Positions 16,645-24,662 of a stretch of DNA of 64,000 nt are shown piece by piece; within the stretch, counting starts at the first letter, position 1; the number at the start of each line of letters is the position of its first letter. Made by a program: the position numbers and the translations under genes. The stretch lies in the NCBI RefSeq assembly GCF_021117385.1, contig NZ_CP088252.1, positions 2,604,001 through 2,668,000 of the forward strand, read 5' to 3'. The notes beneath the pieces are model-generated. The model was given only the letters and a program-made list of their open reading frames with translations. It searched no databases and was not told where the DNA came from. The stretch comes from Frateuria soli. GTDB lineage: Bacteria > Pseudomonadota > Gammaproteobacteria > Xanthomonadales > Rhodanobacteraceae.

Positions 16645-17640
16645 TCAGAGCTTGAACTCGATCTTCTTCTGGAGCTTGGCTTCCACCGGCGTGCCATTGC
16701 GCGTGGCCGGCTTGTACTTCCAGCGCTCGACCGCGTTGATCGCCTCGCGGTCGAACAGATGCCGCGGTTGCGCGTCGACGACCTGCGCGCCGCTGACATT
16801 GCCCTCGGTATCGACCGTGTAGCCCACCAACACCCAGCCCTGCGTGCGGGTACGCTGCGCCTGGGTCGGGAAGCGCGGCTGCACGTACTTGGTCATCACC
16901 GGATCGGTGGTCACGATCTGCTGCGGCACCGGTGCCGCGGGCTCGGCGGTGGCAGGCGCATTGGCTGCGGCGACCTCGGTCTGCGCCTTCTGTTCGGACG
17001 GCTGCGCCTTCTGCTGGTCCGCCAGCTTGTCGGCCGCCGCCTTGTCCGCCGCCGCCTTGTCGGCAGCCAGTTGCTGCTGGCGCTGCTGTTCGAGCGCCTG
17101 CTGTTGCTCCTTGTCCAGCAGCTTGCGCTGGGCATCGAGCTTGGAGCGCAGGATGGTCAGCGTGTAATTGGCCGGGTCGGCCTTGGCCAGCAGGTCGATC
17201 TCACGCTGCGCCTCGGCAAAGTCGCGCCCGTTGATCGCCTGTTCGGCGCCGCTGGCCGCGAACGGGAAGGTTTCGCGAAGCGCATCGGTGGCGACCGGGT
17301 TGCCCGGCTGCTTTTCCAGCGCCTTCAGGTAGAACTCGAAGGCGTTGTTGCCGGCCGGCGCCAGCACGCGATGGTCGTTCATCGCCTTGCGTGCCTCGGC
17401 GAGCAGCTGGTTCACGTCCATCGCCTCGACGTTGGCGGGCGGCACAACGGCGATCCTGTCGGTCGAGACCGGGGTGGACGGGTGCCCGCCGCCATCCTGC
17501 ATGACCAGTTCCTGATGCGGCTGCAGGATCAGGAACCAGCTGGCCACGGCCAGCAGGACGAAAATGGCGATAACGGCAATCAAGGTGGGGCGGGCGGCCC
17601 CGCGCGCATGCGCGCGCATAGAACTGGAACGGGTATCCAT
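16645..17640 (-). CDS. TonB-like energy transducer with helical-repeat spacer
   Basis: A 331-residue inner-membrane protein. An N-terminal anchor (about 19-40, TLIAVIAIFVLLAVASWFLI) is followed by a TPR-like helical part (about 75-170), a Gln/Lys/Ala-rich coiled coil (about 170-225) and a C-terminal TonB domain (about 245-331: PRFPTQAQRTRTQGWVLVGY and later AINAVERWKYKPATRNG). The usual TonB SxxxH anchor motif and long Pro/Lys-rich rod are not obvious. No ExbB or ExbD lies nearby. It may energise an outer-membrane receptor, or it may belong to the TonB-domain proteins with structural roles. The ATG at 17640 precedes the membrane helix. Confidence 0.82.
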   Translation of the reverse strand: MDTRSSSMRAHARGAARPTLIAVIAIFVLLAVASWFLILQPHQELVMQDGGGHPSTPVSTDRIAVVPPANVEAMDVNQLLAEARKAMNDHRVLAPAGNNAFEFYLKALEKQPGNPVATDALRETFPFAASGAEQAINGRDFAEAQREIDLLAKADPANYTLTILRSKLDAQRKLLDKEQQQALEQQRQQQLAADKAAADKAAADKLADQQKAQPSEQKAQTEVAAANAPATAEPAAPVPQQIVTTDPVMTKYVQPRFPTQAQRTRTQGWVLVGYTVDTEGNVSGAQVVDAQPRHLFDREAINAVERWKYKPATRNGTPVEAKLQKKIEFKL

Positions 17641-17687
17641 GGGACGTTCACCGGTTGGCTTGCATGAGATACCCGCGCTTTTTCCCC

Positions 17688-17732
17688 CTGTAGGAGCGGC
17701 CGTCCCCCAGGACGTGCGCGGCGCGAGTGCGC
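17688..17732. repeat. Partial family A element
   Basis: CTGTAGGAGCGGCCGTC matches the outer arm of the family A palindromes, but the second arm is poorly kept (only GTGCGCGGCGCGAGTGCGC follows). It lies upstream of the TonB-like gene, in the gap to metJ. Probably a decayed copy. Confidence 0.4.
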
Positions 17733-17813
17733 ACAACTTACCGCCAATGCGCCGTGGCGGCAAATACCGGTGCGACTCGGGCCCGCCTGCTTTTCAGGCC
17801 CCTGAAACGAAGC

Positions 17814-17833
17814 GTCCCGGCCGGGGCCGGGAC
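17814..17833 (-). terminator. GC hairpin downstream of metJ
   Basis: A nine-base perfect stem (GTCCCGGCC at 17814-17822 and GGCCGGGAC at 17825-17833) with a two-base loop lies about 80 bases after the metJ stop. On the minus strand it is followed by GCTTCGTTTC, a weak T-rich tail. The rest of the gap to the TonB-like gene (17641-17916) shows no other gene. Confidence 0.5.
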
Positions 17834-17916
17834 GAATCGCTCTTCGAAGTACCCTCCCTGCGCTGGGCACCGCAGGGAGAGAAAAATCGATACCGCTTGT
17901 TGGTCTTCTTTTAGAC

Positions 17917-18447
17917 TTACTTCTTGGCCTTGGCGGTCTTGGTGGCCTTGACCACCTTGGCCGGCGCAGCCTTCTTCGGAGCCGCCTTCTTGGCGGCGAC
18001 CTTCTTGACGGCGACCTTCTTGACAGCAGCCTTCTTGGCGGCGGCCGGCTTCTTGGCGGCAGCCTTCTTCGGCGCAGCCTTCTTGGCGGCGACCTTCTTG
18101 GTTGCCGGCTTCTTGGCAACCGGCTTCTTCGCGGTGGCCTTCTTCACGGCAGTCTTCTTGGCGGGCGCCTTCTTGGCGGCCGGTTTCTTCGCGGTGGTTT
18201 TCTTGGCAGTGGCCATTCGTCTCAGCTCCTCATCAGTTGGCAGTGGTTGCCCAGTAAAAGCGTGCAGGAACGCCTCCACCAGCAGGTCGCTGTTGGTGGC
18301 GTGCCGAAGGTTGTTGACCTGACGGCGCGTGCGCTCGTCGGAAAGCAGACGCAAGACATGCAGCGGGATCGACACGGTGATCTTGCGCACCGCGCCGGCC
18401 TTCTCGCCGTGATCGACATACGGCGTTATGAACTTCGATGCTGCCAT
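17917..18447 (-). CDS. metJ: MetJ methionine repressor fused to a histone-H1-like Lys/Ala tail
   Basis: A 176-residue protein. Residues 1-77 match MetJ, the ribbon-helix-helix repressor of methionine genes that uses S-adenosylmethionine as corepressor. The DNA-contacting strand reads KITVSIP (22-28) and the helices read [17 protein letters not shown] and [13 protein letters not shown], nearly identical to the E. coli protein. The last MetJ helix is absent. From residue 78 the chain becomes about 99 residues of AAKK/PAKK repeats like histone H1, AlgP or Hc1. The start at 18447 has AGGGGAA upstream. An internal in-frame ATG (18216) with its own AGGAG could release the tail alone. The tail probably adds non-specific DNA binding; this is inference. 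Confidence 0.9.
   Translation of the reverse strand: MAASKFITPYVDHGEKAGAVRKITVSIPLHVLRLLSDERTRRQVNNLRHATNSDLLVEAFLHAFTGQPLPTDEELRRMATAKKTTAKKPAAKKAPAKKTAVKKATAKKPVAKKPATKKVAAKKAAPKKAAAKKPAAAKKAAVKKVAVKKVAAKKAAPKKAAPAKVVKATKTAKAKK
18214..18230 (-). promoter_or_regulatory. Internal ribosome binding site and ATG inside metJ
   Basis: On the minus strand AGGAG (18230-18226) is followed, after nine bases, by an in-frame ATG (18216-18214) that begins [16 protein letters not shown]. The AGGAG bases also code for the Asp-Glu-Glu-Leu segment of MetJ. This would allow translation of a 99-residue basic protein without the repressor domain. Confidence 0.55.
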
Positions 18448-18475
18448 GTGGACCCGTTCCCCTGATCTGAAGCGA

Positions 18476-18504
18476 AAGCTATTCCTGAAGATTTCAACTG
18501 TCAA
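18476..18504 (-). promoter_or_regulatory. Promoter of metJ
   Basis: On the minus strand a perfect TTGACA (18504-18499) is followed, after exactly 17 bases, by TAGCTT (18481-18476). The inferred transcript start lies about 20 bases before the metJ ATG. Confidence 0.65.
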
Positions 18505-18604
18505 TTGATTTCGACCAGAAAATTCAACCGGTCGAAAGCCCCTCCGGCAGCCCGCAAAGGGCCGCGCGGCAAGGGGTTACCGATTAACAGCGGCATTTTC
18601 AATT

Positions 18605-18620
18605 GGGCGTATAAACGTCC
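18605..18620. promoter_or_regulatory. Possible MetJ operator (two degenerate met boxes)
   Basis: GGGCGTAT and AAACGTCC lie side by side (18605-18612, 18613-18620) and match the eight-base met box AGACGTCT at 5 and 6 positions. They are about 100 bases upstream of the metJ promoter, so autoregulation is possible, but the match is weak. Confidence 0.25.
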
Positions 18621-18874
18621 AAACAAGATAATCCGGAAAGCGGAATGGGCCGCGCAAACCCTTGCACCGCAAGGCTTTGCGCCACACGAGCAATTTTCCG
18701 CGTCGACGCACTCCACGCACCATCCCGGCTCGCGGGACGCATCCCGCGAGGAGTCATGGAAACCTTCGTTCGAATGAATGGAAGTCGACCAGCGGCACGA
18801 TCGATGGCGAAGACGGATCGTCCGGGACGCTTCCCGGCCCCTCCCTTCCGGAGGGTCGAGGAGCCGGTTGAGGC
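18621..18874. other. Gap between metJ and gcvH with no supported gene
   Basis: The sequence is unlike the coding DNA around it. It holds a nine-base perfect stem-loop (CTCGCGGGA at 18729-18737, TCCCGCGAG at 18742-18750) and a CCCTCC/GGAGGG hairpin near 18840-18855. Short reading frames here show no family resemblance and no good ribosome binding site. Confidence 0.5.
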
Positions 18875-18904
18875 GATCGTGCGCCGTCGCCGCGGCGCAC
18901 GATC
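18875..18904 (-). terminator. Strong hairpin directly after gcvH
   Basis: A twelve-base perfect stem (GATCGTGCGCCG at 18875-18886, CGGCGCACGATC at 18893-18904) with a six-base loop lies ten bases after the gcvH stop. No T run follows, so it may stabilise the transcript end or act with Rho rather than as a classic intrinsic terminator. Confidence 0.55.
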
Positions 18905-18913
18905 CGGTGACCG

Positions 18914-19309
18914 TCAGTGGTCTTCGTTCTCGATCTGCTCGGCGTACGCATCGGCATCGAGCAGCTCGTCAAGCTCCGCACGATCCGAGATGCGCACGGC
19001 GAAGATCCAGCCGTCGCCGAAGGCGTCTTCGTTGATCGTCTCGGGCTTGTCGTTGAGCAGCTCGTTGACCTCGACGATCTCGCCGGACACGGGCGAATAG
19101 ATGTCCGAAGCGGCCTTCACCGACTCGACCACCGCCACGCCGGTACCGGCCTGCACGCTGGCACCGATCTCGGGCAGTTCCACGTACACCAGGTCGCCGA
19201 GCTGGCCCTGCGCATGGTCGGAGATGCCCACGCGCACCACGCCGTTGTCTTCGACGCGGGCCCACTCGTGGGATTTGAGGAACTTCAGGTCGCCGGGAAT
19301 CTCGCTCAT
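18914..19309 (-). CDS. gcvH: Glycine cleavage system H protein
   Basis: A 131-residue lipoyl-carrier protein that shuttles the aminomethyl group between the P, T and L proteins of the glycine cleavage system. The lipoylated lysine is K65 in [13 protein letters not shown], and length and fold segments fit the family. It lies about 80 bases downstream of gcvT on the same strand, so the two probably form an operon. GcvP is not in the window. No glycine riboswitch was recognised upstream of the pair. Confidence 0.97.
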   Translation of the reverse strand: MSEIPGDLKFLKSHEWARVEDNGVVRVGISDHAQGQLGDLVYVELPEIGASVQAGTGVAVVESVKAASDIYSPVSGEIVEVNELLNDKPETINEDAFGDGWIFAVRISDRAELDELLDADAYAEQIENEDH

Positions 19310-19392
19310 GGTCGGGTCCAGTCGTTGTCGTGGAATGGAGCGGCGATTCTAGCCGCTCGCCGGGAACTCTTATAAAGGATGAAGCGCGTGAA

Positions 19393-20493
19393 TCAGATGC
19401 CTTCGCGGGGCTTGCCGTCACGCACGAACGGATACTTCACCACGCGCACCGGTACCTCGCGGCCGCGGATGTCCACCCGCACGTCGCCCGGCTCGCCGGC
19501 CGGGATGCGCGCGAAGGCCACCGCCTTGTCCAGCGTCGGCGCGAAGCTGCCGGAGAGGATCTCGCCCTCGCCGTTGGCGGTGAGCACCTTCTGCCCGTGC
19601 CGCAACACGCCCTTCTCGTCGAGCACCAGACCGACCATCAGCCGCGATACGCCGGCGGCCTTCTGTGCCTCCAGCGCCTTGCGGCCGATGAAGTCGCGCC
19701 CCTCGTCCAGCGCGATCGTCCAGCCCAGGTTGGCCTCCCACGGCGACACCGTCTCGTCCATGTCCTGGCCGTAGAGGTTCATCCCCGCCTCCAGGCGCAG
19801 CGTGTCGCGCGCGCCCAGGCCGGCCGGCTTGACGCCCGCGTCGGCCAGCGCCTGCCACAGGGCGACCGCCTGCCCGTTGGGCACGATGATCTCGAAGCCG
19901 TCTTCACCGGTGTAGCCGGTGCGCGCGATGAACAGCGGCATGCCGTGCGGGCCCTGCGCGGCGGCGGCGGCGAAGCGGCCGAGCTTCTCGATGCGCGGAC
20001 GGTCGACCTCGTGCAGCAGGCCGATCACCCTGGCACGCGCGTTGGGCCCCTGCACCGCGATCATCGCGAAGTCGGGGCGCTCCTTCACTTCCACGCCGAA
20101 GGCCCTGGCCTGCTGTTCGATCCAGGCCAGGTCCTTGGCGCGCGTGGCGGCGTTCACCACCAGGCGGAAGTGCGCCTCGTCGAAGAAATACGCGATCAGG
20201 TCGTCGATCACGCCGCCCTGCTCGTTGAGCATGCACGAGTACAGCGCCTTGCCCTGCACCTTGAGCTTGTCGACGTCGTTGGCCAGCAGGTGGCGCAGGA
20301 ATTCGCGCGTGCGCGGACCGTGCAGGTCGACCACGGTCATGTGCGAGACATCGAACATGCCGGCATCGCGACGGACGGCGTGGTGCTCCTCGATCTGCGA
20401 GCCGTAGTTGATCGGCATGTCCCAGCCGCCGAAGTCGACCATGCGTGCACCCGACGCGCGGTGGGTCTCGTTGAGTACGGTCTTCTCGGTCAT
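19393..20493 (-). CDS. gcvT: Glycine cleavage system T protein (aminomethyltransferase)
   Basis: A 366-residue aminomethyltransferase that moves the methylene group from the H-protein arm to tetrahydrofolate, releasing ammonia. The family segments [35 protein letters not shown] and the folate-site region [13 protein letters not shown] are all present. The ATG at 20493 gives the standard N-terminus [18 protein letters not shown]. The upstream gap holds a palindromic repeat rather than a riboswitch. It is followed by gcvH in the same direction. Confidence 0.97.
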   Translation of the reverse strand: MTEKTVLNETHRASGARMVDFGGWDMPINYGSQIEEHHAVRRDAGMFDVSHMTVVDLHGPRTREFLRHLLANDVDKLKVQGKALYSCMLNEQGGVIDDLIAYFFDEAHFRLVVNAATRAKDLAWIEQQARAFGVEVKERPDFAMIAVQGPNARARVIGLLHEVDRPRIEKLGRFAAAAAQGPHGMPLFIARTGYTGEDGFEIIVPNGQAVALWQALADAGVKPAGLGARDTLRLEAGMNLYGQDMDETVSPWEANLGWTIALDEGRDFIGRKALEAQKAAGVSRLMVGLVLDEKGVLRHGQKVLTANGEGEILSGSFAPTLDKAVAFARIPAGEPGDVRVDIRGREVPVRVVKYPFVRDGKPREGI

Positions 20494-20590
20494 CGCACGG
20501 GCACCTTGGGGAAAGTGGGGATTATCGCCGGCGCCCGGATGCAAGCCAAGGTGCACGGCCGCCCCTTCCCTGCCCGCGACGCAGCCGGAG

Positions 20591-20736
20591 GAACCCCCTC
20601 CCAGCCTACCCCTGCGAGCAGGGAGAGGAGCAAGAGCAGCAGGCGCAAGAACTCGCCTGCTCGCAGGCGGGAGAGCAAGAGCTGAAGGGTCGCCCCCTCC
20701 CCTGCTCGCAGGGGAGGGTTGGGGCGGGGTGCTCTT
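20591..20736. repeat. Compound family B palindrome
   Basis: CCCTGCGAGCAGGGAGAGGA, a CGCCTGCTCGCAGGCGGGAG hairpin, and CCCCTCCCCTGCTCGCAGGG lie in a row, so three stem-loops can form. The ends GGGTTGGGGCGGGGTGCTCT are shared with the copy at 62.6 kb. It fills most of the gap between alkB and gcvT. Confidence 0.65.
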
Positions 20737-20785
20737 CCGCAGCCAGCGCGTCTGCCGGCGGGGAGCATGCCCCGCGCCGAGACAC

Positions 20786-21373
20786 CTACAGGATCCGCCG
20801 GAAGGTCAGGTTGATGCGCGGCGCCTCCACTCGCGCCATGCGCGGCAGCGCGTGCTGGTACAGGCGCTGCGTTTCGCCGGCCATGCGCAGCAGGCTGCCA
20901 TGTGGCAATGCCAGTTCCAGCGCCACGGACCCGCGCGGTGCCTTGGGCCTGAACACGAAGCGGCGAGGCGCGCCGAGGCTCAGCGAGGCAATCACGGGTG
21001 CAGGACCCAGCTCCGTCTCGTCGTCACTGTGCCAGCCCATCGCGTCATTGCCGTCGCGGTAGAGGTTGGCCAACACGCTGTTGAAGGCGCTGCCGCAGGC
21101 CTGCTCCATGCGCGGGCGAAGCGCGGCCAGCGCCGATGGCCACGGATGCGGATCGAAGCGCGTGCGCGAGTAGACATAGCTCGCACCCGGATCGCCGATC
21201 CAGCAACTCAGCCGCGGCGAGGCGACCTCACGGCCGAACATCCGGATGACGTGCGTTTCCCAGGGAACGGTTTCGAGCAGCTCCGCAAGAAGCGCGTCGG
21301 CCTCGGCGCGCGACAACCAGTCCGTCCAGAGCACGAGGTCCGCACCGGCCAGCGCGAGCGGCTGCCAGCCCAC
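20786..21373 (-). CDS. alkB: AlkB-like 2-oxoglutarate/Fe(II)-dependent dioxygenase
   Basis: A 195-residue AlkB-family protein, probably repairing alkylated bases (1-methyladenine, 3-methylcytosine) by oxidative demethylation. The iron ligands appear in MGWHSDDE (HxD) and a distal His in the LYQHALPR segment. The 2-oxoglutarate-binding arginines lie in RINLTFRR. The fold segment [16 protein letters not shown] resembles AlkB homologues of the AlkB2/3 type. The start is taken as GTG 21373, four bases after the amidase stop, as no ATG lies before the conserved region. The coupling to the amidase gene is probably only transcriptional. Confidence 0.87.
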   Translation of the reverse strand: MGWQPLALAGADLVLWTDWLSRAEADALLAELLETVPWETHVIRMFGREVASPRLSCWIGDPGASYVYSRTRFDPHPWPSALAALRPRMEQACGSAFNSVLANLYRDGNDAMGWHSDDETELGPAPVIASLSLGAPRRFVFRPKAPRGSVALELALPHGSLLRMAGETQRLYQHALPRMARVEAPRINLTFRRIL

Positions 21374-21377
21374 GCGC

Positions 21378-22775
21378 TCAGGCGATCGCCGGGTAGGTCG
21401 GCTCCACGTCCAGCGTCGAGGCGCACACCGCGGCCAGTTCCAGCAGCCGCAGGTCCGAACCGCGTGCACCGACGAACTGCAGGCCGATCGGTCGGCCATC
21501 CGGCAGCGCACCCATCGGGATACTCACCGCCGGGCAGCCGGCAAGGCTGGCGAAACTGGTGAGGTCGGCCGCCGAGTCGGGCGCCGGACCGCCCAGCCGG
21601 AACGCGCCCTGCGGCGTGGTCGGCAACACCAGGACGTCGATCTGCGCGAACAGGCGGCGCATCTTGAGCGTGGCCGCGTCGAGCACGCGGTCGGCGATGG
21701 CGTAGTCGGCGGCGCTCTTGCGCGCGGCGTAGTCGAGCATCTCGCGCAGGCGCGGCGAGACCGGATGCGCGGTGTCGGCCAGGTCCCCGGCGAAGGTGCC
21801 GAGCATCTCCGCTTCCATCAGCAACAGGCCGGCGCGGCGGGTGCGCGCGAAGTTCCAGTCGGAAAAGTCCACCGTGCGCCGCTCGCCGAGCTCGCGCGGC
21901 AGGCGAGCCAGCGCCGCCTCGAACACTTCGATCACCTCCGGATCGACACCCAACGCCGCCAGGTCCGGCAGCAGGCCGGCACGCAGGTTGCCCGGCTCCC
22001 AGTCCGGCGGCGAAAAGGCCACGCGGCGGCGGCGCGAGCGTGCGTCGTCGGCGTCGTAGCCGGCCAGCACCTGCAGCAGCACGGTCAGGTCGTTGGCGCT
22101 GCGGGCGAGCAGGCCAACTGCATCCAGCCGTCGCGCCGCCGGCAGCATGCCGCGGGTGGAAATCTCGCCGTGCGTGGGCTTGAGCGCATACACGCCGCAG
22201 TAGCTCGCCGGGATGCGGATCGAGCCCAGGCTGTCCGATCCCACCGCCGCCGCGGCAAGCCCGGCCGCCACCGCCGCGGCCGCGCCGCCGGAGGAGCCGC
22301 CCGCGCTGTAGCCGGGCTTGTACGGGTTCTGGGTCGGGCCGAAGTGCGGATTGTCGGTGGCCGCGCCCAGCGCCGCCTCGTCCATGTTGGTCTTGCCCAC
22401 CAGCACCGCGCCGGAGGCACGCAGGCGCGCAACCACGTGGGAATCGTCCTGCACCGGCTGCCCGCGCCCTGGCAGGCCGGCGCGGGTCGGCCAGCCGGCC
22501 ATGTCGAAGTTGTCCTTCAGCGCGATCGGGATGCCGTCGAGCCGGCCGAGCACGCCATCGCGCCGGCGGTGCGTCGCGGTACGCGCCTGTTCCTGCATCA
22601 GCCCGGGGCGCAGGTCGACGAAGGCATTGAGTTCGGGGTTGATACGCTCGATCGCCGACTGATAGGCGTCGGCCAGCGCCTGCGGCTGCACGCGCCCTAC
22701 CGCCAGCCAGTGCAGGAGCTGGCACACGCTGGCGCGGCGCAGGTCGATGTCGGCGATCGGCGGAGTCGAATTCAT
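21378..22775 (-). CDS. Amidase signature family protein (GatA-like)
   Basis: A 465-residue amidase of the GatA/fatty-acid-amide-hydrolase superfamily. The Ser-cisSer-Lys triad can be placed: K87 in GIPIALKDNFD, S161 in SAGGSSGGAAAAV and the nucleophile S185 in SDSLGSIRIPASYCG. It is not clearly the tRNA amidotransferase subunit: gatB and gatC are not nearby, and the usual GGSIR reads LGSIR. It may hydrolyse an amide metabolite. The ATG at 22775 opens the conserved N-terminus. It is divergent from ETF-QO and overlaps nothing; alkB follows directly. Confidence 0.85.
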   Translation of the reverse strand: MNSTPPIADIDLRRASVCQLLHWLAVGRVQPQALADAYQSAIERINPELNAFVDLRPGLMQEQARTATHRRRDGVLGRLDGIPIALKDNFDMAGWPTRAGLPGRGQPVQDDSHVVARLRASGAVLVGKTNMDEAALGAATDNPHFGPTQNPYKPGYSAGGSSGGAAAAVAAGLAAAAVGSDSLGSIRIPASYCGVYALKPTHGEISTRGMLPAARRLDAVGLLARSANDLTVLLQVLAGYDADDARSRRRRVAFSPPDWEPGNLRAGLLPDLAALGVDPEVIEVFEAALARLPRELGERRTVDFSDWNFARTRRAGLLLMEAEMLGTFAGDLADTAHPVSPRLREMLDYAARKSAADYAIADRVLDAATLKMRRLFAQIDVLVLPTTPQGAFRLGGPAPDSAADLTSFASLAGCPAVSIPMGALPDGRPIGLQFVGARGSDLRLLELAAVCASTLDVEPTYPAIA

Positions 22776-22925
22776 GCATCGTCCTTCAGGGTGTATCCGC
22801 GATTATCGCCACGGTCCGCAAAGCGATTGCAAGCGGTCGTTAGTGCAGAGTCCGGTTTGCCGCGGGGGTCGCGAAAAAGGGACAATGCCTCTCTTTCCTT
22901 TACAAGACGCCGCACGGAGTCCGCC

Positions 22926-24542
22926 ATGAGCGAACGCGAAACGATGGAATACGACGTGGTCGTGGTCGGCGCCGGCCCGGCCGGGCTGTCGTTCGCGCTC
23001 CGCCTGAAGCAGCTGCAGCCGGACACCACCGTCTGCGTGATCGAGAAGGCTTCCACGATCGGCGCGCAGATCCTCTCCGGCGCGGTGATCGAGCCCGGCC
23101 CCCTGGACGCGCTGTTGCCCGGCTGGCGCGACAATCCGCCGCCGATCTGCGTACCCGCCGGCAAGGACGAGTTCTGGCTGCTCAGCAAGACCGGCGGCCA
23201 GAAGCTGCCGGTGCCGCCGGGCATGCGCAACCACGGCAACTTCATCGTTTCCCTCGGCGCCCTGTGCGCCTGGCTGGCGCCACAGGCCGAGGCGCTCGGC
23301 GTGGACGTGTTTCCCGGCTTCGCCGCCGCGGACAACATCTACAACGAGGACGGTTCGGTCGCCGGCGTACGCATCGGCGACATGGGCGTGGCCAAGGATG
23401 GCACCCACAAACCCGGCTATACGCAGGGCATCGACATCAAGGCGAAGGTCACGGTGCTGGCCGAGGGCGCACGCGGCAGCCTGACCAAGCAGCTGATCAA
23501 GCGCTACGCCCTGGACAAGGACTCCGACCCGCAGGGCTACTCGATCGGCATCAAGGAGCTCTGGCAGGTGCCCGCCGGCCGCGTCACCCCCGGCAAGATC
23601 GTGCACAGCGTCGGCTGGCCGGCCGACAACGCCACCTACGGCGGCAGTTTCCTCTATCACCTGGACGGCGACCGCATCGCGCTGGGGTACATCAGCGGCC
23701 TGGACTACCGCGACCCGAACTACAAGCCCTGGGAAGCGTTCCAGCAGTGGAAGCACCACCCGCACGTCAAGCCATTGCTCGAGGGCGGCAACATCCTCTC
23801 GGCCGGCGCGCGCGCCATCGTCACCGGCGGCTACCAGTCGCTGCCGAAGGTCGAGATGCCCGGCGCGATCCTGATCGGCGACACCGCCGGCCTGCTCAAC
23901 GTGCCCAAGATCAAGGGCACCCACCAGGCGATCCGCAGCGGCATGCTCGCCGCCGAGCACCTGGCCGCCAACGGCCTGAACGCCGCCGGCTTCGATGCCG
24001 CCCTGCGCGCGTCGCCGGCCATGGCCGAGCTGAAGCGGGTACGCAACATCAAGCCCGGCTTCAAGAAGGGCCTGTGGTTCGGCCTGCTCAATGGGGTCTG
24101 GGAAACGGCCACCTTCGGCGCCTCGCCCTGGACCCTGAAGAACAAGCCGGACTGGTGCTCGCTGGAGAAGCTCGGCGAATACGAGGAACCCAGGCGCGAC
24201 TACGTCACGCGCGACCTGCCCCCGCGCGATCGCCTGGCCGGCGTCTACTTCGCCGCCACCGAACACGACGAGGACCAGCCGATCCACCTGCACGTGGCCG
24301 ACACCAACATCTGCATCGACCAGTGCACGACCGAATACGGCAACCCCTGCACCCGCTTCTGCCCGGCGAGCGTGTACGAGATCGTGGAAGACGCCATGCC
24401 TGATGGAAGCAGGAGCAAGCGCCTGCAGATCAACGCCGCCAACTGCGTGCACTGCAAGACCTGCGACATCAAGGACCCGTACGAGATCATCACCTGGGTG
24501 ACGCCCGAGGGTGGGTCGGGGCCGAATTACCAGAACATGTAG
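22926..24542 (+). CDS. Electron transfer flavoprotein-ubiquinone oxidoreductase
   Basis: A 538-residue ETF-QO, the membrane-associated flavo-iron-sulfur enzyme that passes electrons from reduced ETF to ubiquinone. The FAD-binding loop reads VVVVGAGPAGLSFAL (about 11-25). The central quinone and FAD region includes GTHQAIRSGMLAAEHLA. The C-terminal 4Fe-4S ligands are in CTRFCPASVYEIVED and NCVHCKTCDIKDP. Its partner genes etfB and etfA lie 4.7 kb further on, separated by two glycan genes and a galE remnant. The next glycan reading frame begins right after its stop codon, which marks a probable insertion point. Confidence 0.96.
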   Translation: MSERETMEYDVVVVGAGPAGLSFALRLKQLQPDTTVCVIEKASTIGAQILSGAVIEPGPLDALLPGWRDNPPPICVPAGKDEFWLLSKTGGQKLPVPPGMRNHGNFIVSLGALCAWLAPQAEALGVDVFPGFAAADNIYNEDGSVAGVRIGDMGVAKDGTHKPGYTQGIDIKAKVTVLAEGARGSLTKQLIKRYALDKDSDPQGYSIGIKELWQVPAGRVTPGKIVHSVGWPADNATYGGSFLYHLDGDRIALGYISGLDYRDPNYKPWEAFQQWKHHPHVKPLLEGGNILSAGARAIVTGGYQSLPKVEMPGAILIGDTAGLLNVPKIKGTHQAIRSGMLAAEHLAANGLNAAGFDAALRASPAMAELKRVRNIKPGFKKGLWFGLLNGVWETATFGASPWTLKNKPDWCSLEKLGEYEEPRRDYVTRDLPPRDRLAGVYFAATEHDEDQPIHLHVADTNICIDQCTTEYGNPCTRFCPASVYEIVEDAMPDGSRSKRLQINAANCVHCKTCDIKDPYEIITWVTPEGGSGPNYQNM

Positions 24543-24662
24543 CGCCGCGAGGGCACGCTCCTGATCGGCAACCTGCAATGGCGCCTCCGGCGCCTCGGCT
24601 ACCAGCTCCAACGCGCGCGTAGCAGCCTTGCGCTGCGTGGCTGGCGCGGCACGCTGGCACGC

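Noticed and set aside
17917-18216. Tandem repeats in the metJ tail as a CRISPR or satellite
   Set aside because: The repeats follow codon boundaries (AAGAAG with Ala/Pro codons) and code for a Lys/Ala-rich protein; there are no spacers.
18505-18777. Possible 90-residue protein between metJ and gcvH
   Set aside because: No good ribosome binding site, no family resemblance, and it crosses the metJ promoter and a stem-loop.
20494-20785. Glycine riboswitch upstream of gcvT
   Set aside because: The region is filled by a compound palindrome; I see no tandem glycine-aptamer pattern.
22803-24611. Long minus-strand open frame opposite ETF-QO
   Set aside because: The plus strand codes for a complete ETF-QO; the opposite frame has no recognisable domain or ribosome binding site.
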